This document shows positions 61,327-64,000 of a stretch of DNA of 64,000 nt, piece by piece. Each line of letters begins with the position of its first letter. The first letter of the stretch is position 1. The position numbers and the translations under genes are program-made. The notes under the pieces are model-generated. The model made no database searches, was not told the DNA's origin, and saw nothing but the letters and a program-made list of their open reading frames with translations. Where the stretch lies: contig CALQJI020000010.1 in the NCBI GenBank assembly GCA_943330855.2, positions 1 through 64,000 on the forward strand. Direction: 5' to 3'. The stretch comes from Klebsiella pneumoniae (GTDB lineage: Bacteria; Verrucomicrobiota; Verrucomicrobiia; Limisphaerales; SXTU01).

Positions 61327-62184
61327 ATGAAACGCCTGCTTCTCGCCCTCCTCACCCTCACCGCGCTCGCCTCCGCCCAAGCCGCCGCGCCCAAACCCCT
61401 CCGCGCCCTCGTCATCGCCGGCGGCTGCTGCCACGACTACGCCCTCCAGCACGTCATCCTCAAAGAAGGCCTCGAGGCGCGCACACACATCGAAGTCGAG
61501 ACCATCCATTCCCCTGACCGCTCCACCAAGGCCAAGTTCGAGAAGTATGAGAAGCCCGACTGGGCCAAAGGCTACGACGTCATCATCCACGACGAATGCT
61601 CCGCCGACGTGAAGGACCTCGACTACGTCAACAACATCCTCGCCGCCCACAAGGCCGGCGTCGCCGCCGTCAACCTCCACTGCGCCATGCACAGCTACCG
61701 CGTCGGCCAGTTCCGCGAACCCGTCCAACCCGGCTCCCCCGACGCCCTCTGGTTCGACCTCCTCGGCCTCCAATCCACTGGCCACGGCCCCCAGGCCCCC
61801 ATCGCCATCACCGTCATCAACAAGACCCACCCTGCCATGATGGGCCTCGCCGACTGGACCACCATCAACGAAGAACTCTACAACAACATCCGCGTCTTCC
61901 CCACCGCCATCCCCATGATGCGCGGCAAGCAAGTCCTCAAGCAGAAAGACGGCACCACCAAGGACGTCGAAGCCATCGTTACCTGGGGCAACCTCTACGG
62001 GAAGACCCGCGTCTTCAGCAGCACCATCGGCCACAACAACGCCACCGTCGGCGACCCCCGCTACCTCGACATGGTCACCCGCGGCCTCCTCTGGAGCTGC
62101 GACAAGCTCAACGACACCTACCTCAAGCCCACGCCGAAGGATCCCATCCCGCCCTCGGCCAAGCCCTTCCTCGAGAAGAAGTAA
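61327..62184 (+). CDS. Exported ThuA-domain protein
   Basis: 285 aa from ATG at 61327 (MKRLLLALLTLTALASAQAA), with signal peptide. ThuA is a class I glutamine-amidotransferase-like fold found with trehalose utilisation in rhizobia and very often with PVC heme proteins. Visible: ALVIAGGCCHDYALQHVILK, GYDVIIHDECSADVKDLDY, VNLHCAMHSYRVGQFREPV and HNNATVGDPRYLDMVTRGLLW. Many members are thought to act on sugars in the periplasm. Rightward, converging with the CotH-family gene; between the two is the 21-bp inverted array. Confidence 0.9.
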   Translation: MKRLLLALLTLTALASAQAAAPKPLRALVIAGGCCHDYALQHVILKEGLEARTHIEVETIHSPDRSTKAKFEKYEKPDWAKGYDVIIHDECSADVKDLDYVNNILAAHKAGVAAVNLHCAMHSYRVGQFREPVQPGSPDALWFDLLGLQSTGHGPQAPIAITVINKTHPAMMGLADWTTINEELYNNIRVFPTAIPMMRGKQVLKQKDGTTKDVEAIVTWGNLYGKTRVFSSTIGHNNATVGDPRYLDMVTRGLLWSCDKLNDTYLKPTPKDPIPPSAKPFLEKK

Positions 62185-62325
62185 ATCCTCAGAGCGCCGG
62201 GCTCCGATGGGCAGTGACCGTGCGCCAGCCCGCGAGAGTGAGAGAGCTGGAGCCTGACCCCGCACCCCGCCGCGCACCCTCTGCTCTCCTTTGAGGATGG
62301 GCGAAGGTTGCCGCAGGCCGGACGC

Positions 62326-62724
62326 CTCACCGACGTGCAGAAACGTCTCACCGACCTGTAGAAACGACTCCAAGTCGTGCAGAATCGCCTCACCGCAGTG
62401 CAGGAACTCATCACCGACGTGTAGAATCACATCCTCGTCGTGCAGAACCGACTCATCGGCGTGTAGAATCGCCTCTCAGTCGTATCGGGATGTGCCACCG
62501 TCGTGCTGGAGTGTGCCACCGACGGGTTGATATGTGCCACCGACGAGGTCGGTGGCACACTTCTACACGTCGGGGAGCTGATTCTACACGTCGGGCAACT
62601 GATTCTACACGTCGGGGATGTGATTCTACACGTCGGGGATGAGTTCCTGCCCGTCGGGAAGCGGTTTCAGCCTGTCGGCCACTCAAGTCTGCCCGTCGGC
62701 CAGATGCTTCCGTGGCACGGATAG
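62326..62724. repeat. Inverted array of about eighteen 21-bp units
   Basis: Left arm: eleven units of exactly 21 bp, from 62326 to 62556, the most regular of which read like CTCACCGACGTGCAGAAACG. Right arm: seven units from 62557 to 62703 (an eighth is very weak, 62704-62724) that are the reverse complement of the same motif, for example GTGATTCTACACGTCGGGGA. Shared core on the top strand of the left arm: CCGACGTGYAGAA. Unit eleven (62536-62556) is itself a palindrome, GCCACCGAC-GAG-GTCGGTGGC, and is the pivot. Units at 62557-62640 are closest to one another. There are no spacers. I know of no family match. Confidence 0.95.
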
Positions 62725-62764
62725 CAAAGAACCTATCCCAACTTACCGTCCGCCCTTGAATCCG

Positions 62765-62835
62765 GTAGGGCCGCGCTGTGCGCGGCTTCGTCTTTACCTC
62801 CTGGAGAGCCGAGGCCGCGCGCAGCGCGGCCCTAC
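62765..62835. repeat. GC-rich hairpin in the thuA-cotH gap
   Basis: 22-bp arms starting GTAGGGCCGCGCTGTGCGC and ending GCGCGGCCCTAC, pairing at 21 of 22; loop about 27 nt. It lies 81 bases beyond the cotH stop codon on that gene's strand and may terminate or stabilise it. Confidence 0.8.
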
Positions 62836-62916
62836 CTCTCCCAGCGGGAGCGGGCGGGGGCGGCGGGGGAGAGGAGGCGGCAGGGCGGGACGTCGCGGCG
62901 GCCCGGCGGGCGGGCC

Positions 62917-64000
62917 TCACTTGCCGGCGGGCTTCGCGGGGGGGCCGGGCTTGGTGACGGTGAGCTTGCTCTCGCGCTTGGTGTTGCCCCATTGGTCCAC
63001 GCCGCGCACGACGAGTTCGTTCACGCCGGGGCTGAGGCCCACGTTGTTCAGCCGCCACTTCACGTCGTCCAGCCATTCGAGCTTCGCACGCGGCTGGCCG
63101 TCGATGACCACGGTGTAGATGCCGAAGGGGGCTTGGCCTTCGAGGGTGAGGGAGACGGCGTCGGTCGTGAGGGGCTGGCCGTTGTTCGTGGTGAGCTTGA
63201 ATTCGAGCTTATACTTGTCGCCCATCTGCGCGAGGGCGTGGGGCTCGCGCGCAGCGAAGAAGCTGAGGAACTGCTGCGGGTTGACGACGTAAGCATTGCT
63301 GGCCTCTTCTTCTGCCCGGAGGTAGGCGTTCACCTTGGGGGAGTTCTTGGTGTAGTTCTCCAGCAGCTCGACGATGTAGTAGTAGAAGAGGCGGCGCGCA
63401 TACGGCTTGTCCATGAGCCCCTGCACGTTGCCGCCCCAGTAGCCTTCCTGCTTTTTGGGGTCGAAGCCGCCGAAGGCGAAGTCGGCGTCCCAGAGGAAGC
63501 ACATGAATTTGCCGTCGTTGGGCTTGCGGAAGAAGAAGCAGTTGTGGCTGGTGCCCATGCTGAAGGTGTCGGAGTCCTTGGAGTAGCCGCGCAGGGCCCA
63601 GTTCTTGAAGGTCATCTCGAGGTCGATGTGCCGGCGCACGTCGGCCTCGTTGTAGTTGTTGCCGCCCATCGTGCTCAGCATGGCCATGAGGGCGGTGTAG
63701 TCGTCTTCGGCCTCGCGCGTGCGCTTGGACCAGACGATCTTGTAGTTGAGGGGGTCATCGCCGTAGTTGAGGGAGAAGGTGCTGTTCCTCATGTTCGCTC
63801 CCTCCCCGCTGTCTTTGTAGAAGAACATGTAGGTGGTGCGATAGAGCTCGCCTTGTGACCCATTCTTGAAGATGCGGTTGAGGAAGTCGTTTCCGATGGG
63901 CTCGACGTCCTCGAACATGTTGACGGGCCCGCCGTTGATGAGATGGCGCACCATCTCGGACTCGTTCACCGGGTGGCCGAGTTGGTAGAGCATCCAGCGG
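62917..64000 (-). CDS. CotH kinase-family protein, 3' part
   Basis: At least 361 aa; the start is outside the window (open frame continues past 64000). Features of the CotH (spore coat H) kinase family: VRHLINGGPVNMFEDVEPIGNDFL, NRIFKNGSQGELYRTTY, the core CFLWDADFAFGG (the aspartate-rich D-A/x-D/F block that binds magnesium-ATP) and a C-terminal immunoglobulin-like segment (NELVVRGVDQWGNTKRESKL). CotH-type kinases phosphorylate serines or other targets outside the cell in Bacillus; in Verrucomicrobia they are large secreted proteins, function unknown. Converges with thuA. Confidence 0.85.
   Translation of the reverse strand, partial: RWMLYQLGHPVNESEMVRHLINGGPVNMFEDVEPIGNDFLNRIFKNGSQGELYRTTYMFFYKDSGEGANMRNSTFSLNYGDDPLNYKIVWSKRTREAEDDYTALMAMLSTMGGNNYNEADVRRHIDLEMTFKNWALRGYSKDSDTFSMGTSHNCFFFRKPNDGKFMCFLWDADFAFGGFDPKKQEGYWGGNVQGLMDKPYARRLFYYYIVELLENYTKNSPKVNAYLRAEEEASNAYVVNPQQFLSFFAAREPHALAQMGDKYKLEFKLTTNNGQPLTTDAVSLTLEGQAPFGIYTVVIDGQPRAKLEWLDDVKWRLNNVGLSPGVNELVVRGVDQWGNTKRESKLTVTKPGPPAKPAGK

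Larger units (their letters stand above)
62185..62916. other. Convergent intergenic region thuA - cotH with the 21-bp array
   Basis: 732 bases with no supported gene. From left: a dispersed repeat phrase GAAGGTTGCCGCAGGCCGGA (62304-62323), the 21-bp array (62326-62724), a hairpin (62765-62835) and about 80 GC-rich bases. The ORFs over the array on both strands are products of a 21-base period that keeps the frame open. Confidence 0.8.

Noticed and set aside
62291..62530. ORFs over the 21-bp array, on both strands, that encode seven-residue repeats (such as SPTCRND and LILHVGD)
   Set aside because: The 21-base period keeps every frame open and makes any translation repetitive. No ribosome binding site, no start context and the same peptides appear on opposite strands because the arms are inverted.
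62326..62724. CRISPR array or plasmid iteron origin
   Set aside because: No spacers and no cas genes; no rep gene and no AT-rich region next to the array, and the arms are inverted, unlike iterons.

Overview
The window looks like a chromosomal segment of a GC-rich member of the Verrucomicrobiota, most probably the Pedosphaera/Limisphaerales group (inference, no database search was run). The pointers are a PVC-type cytochrome c dehydrogenase, three prepilin-type pseudopilins, a CotH kinase-like protein, a ThuA-domain protein, a golvesin-type FAD oxidoreductase, several lipoproteins, an LptD-containing outer-membrane pathway, and a dense load of short intergenic hairpin repeats. No phage, plasmid, CRISPR array or complete insertion sequence was seen; only a possible IS end lies at the extreme left edge.

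Layout. 0.2-7 kb: a lipoprotein, a Trm112-like protein, a GDSL esterase, pckG followed by a Rieske protein, and a divergent DUF5009-type membrane protein. 7-12 kb: a leftward run fmdB - degenerate metallopeptidase-like protein - threonine/serine dehydratase, then comF and a SpoU-type rRNA/tRNA methyltransferase. 12-15 kb: a GNAT protein, a phytoene-dehydrogenase-like oxidoreductase and tRNA-Asp(GTC). 15-21 kb: a tRNA-modification operon (mnmC-like, dus, DUF971) and the large PVC heme protein. 21-25 kb: lptD and rpsA (six S1 domains). 25-31 kb: a beta-hydroxyacid dehydrogenase, a lytic transglycosylase, dtd, a pseudopilin and a divergent pair of paralogous membrane-anchored proteins. 31-38 kb: an MFS carrier, a CNT nucleoside transporter, a TIM-barrel isomerase, a hybrid histidine kinase, and rpmI-rplT. 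38-46 kb: an FAD oxidoreductase, an Hpt protein, and a leftward operon eboD-like - eboF-like - metallophosphoesterase - small lipoprotein - creatininase. 46-52 kb: a YlbF-family protein with a cysteine tail and the pgk-tpiA-secG run, then an OppA-type lipoprotein. 52-64 kb: a Ski2-like helicase, an Asp-box lipoprotein, a small cytochrome c, two more pseudopilins, DUF192, purF, thuA and the 3' part of a CotH-family gene.

How the genes fit together. Most of the window is housekeeping: triose-phosphate glycolysis plus gluconeogenic PEPCK, translation and tRNA quality control, purine entry, envelope assembly and uptake of nucleosides, organic acids and peptides. The surface and periplasmic proteins suit a free-living heterotroph. 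The hybrid kinase and the separate Hpt protein could be parts of one phosphorelay.

The most unusual DNA is between the convergent thuA and cotH genes (62326-62724): about eighteen 21-bp units, eleven in one orientation and at least seven in the other, pivoting on a perfect palindrome. No gene in the window explains it. Other structure outside genes includes at least five families of hairpin or inverted-end repeats and several heptanucleotide repeats, two of which lie inside coding sequence (the signal peptide of the OppA-like protein and the helicase) where slippage would shift the frame.
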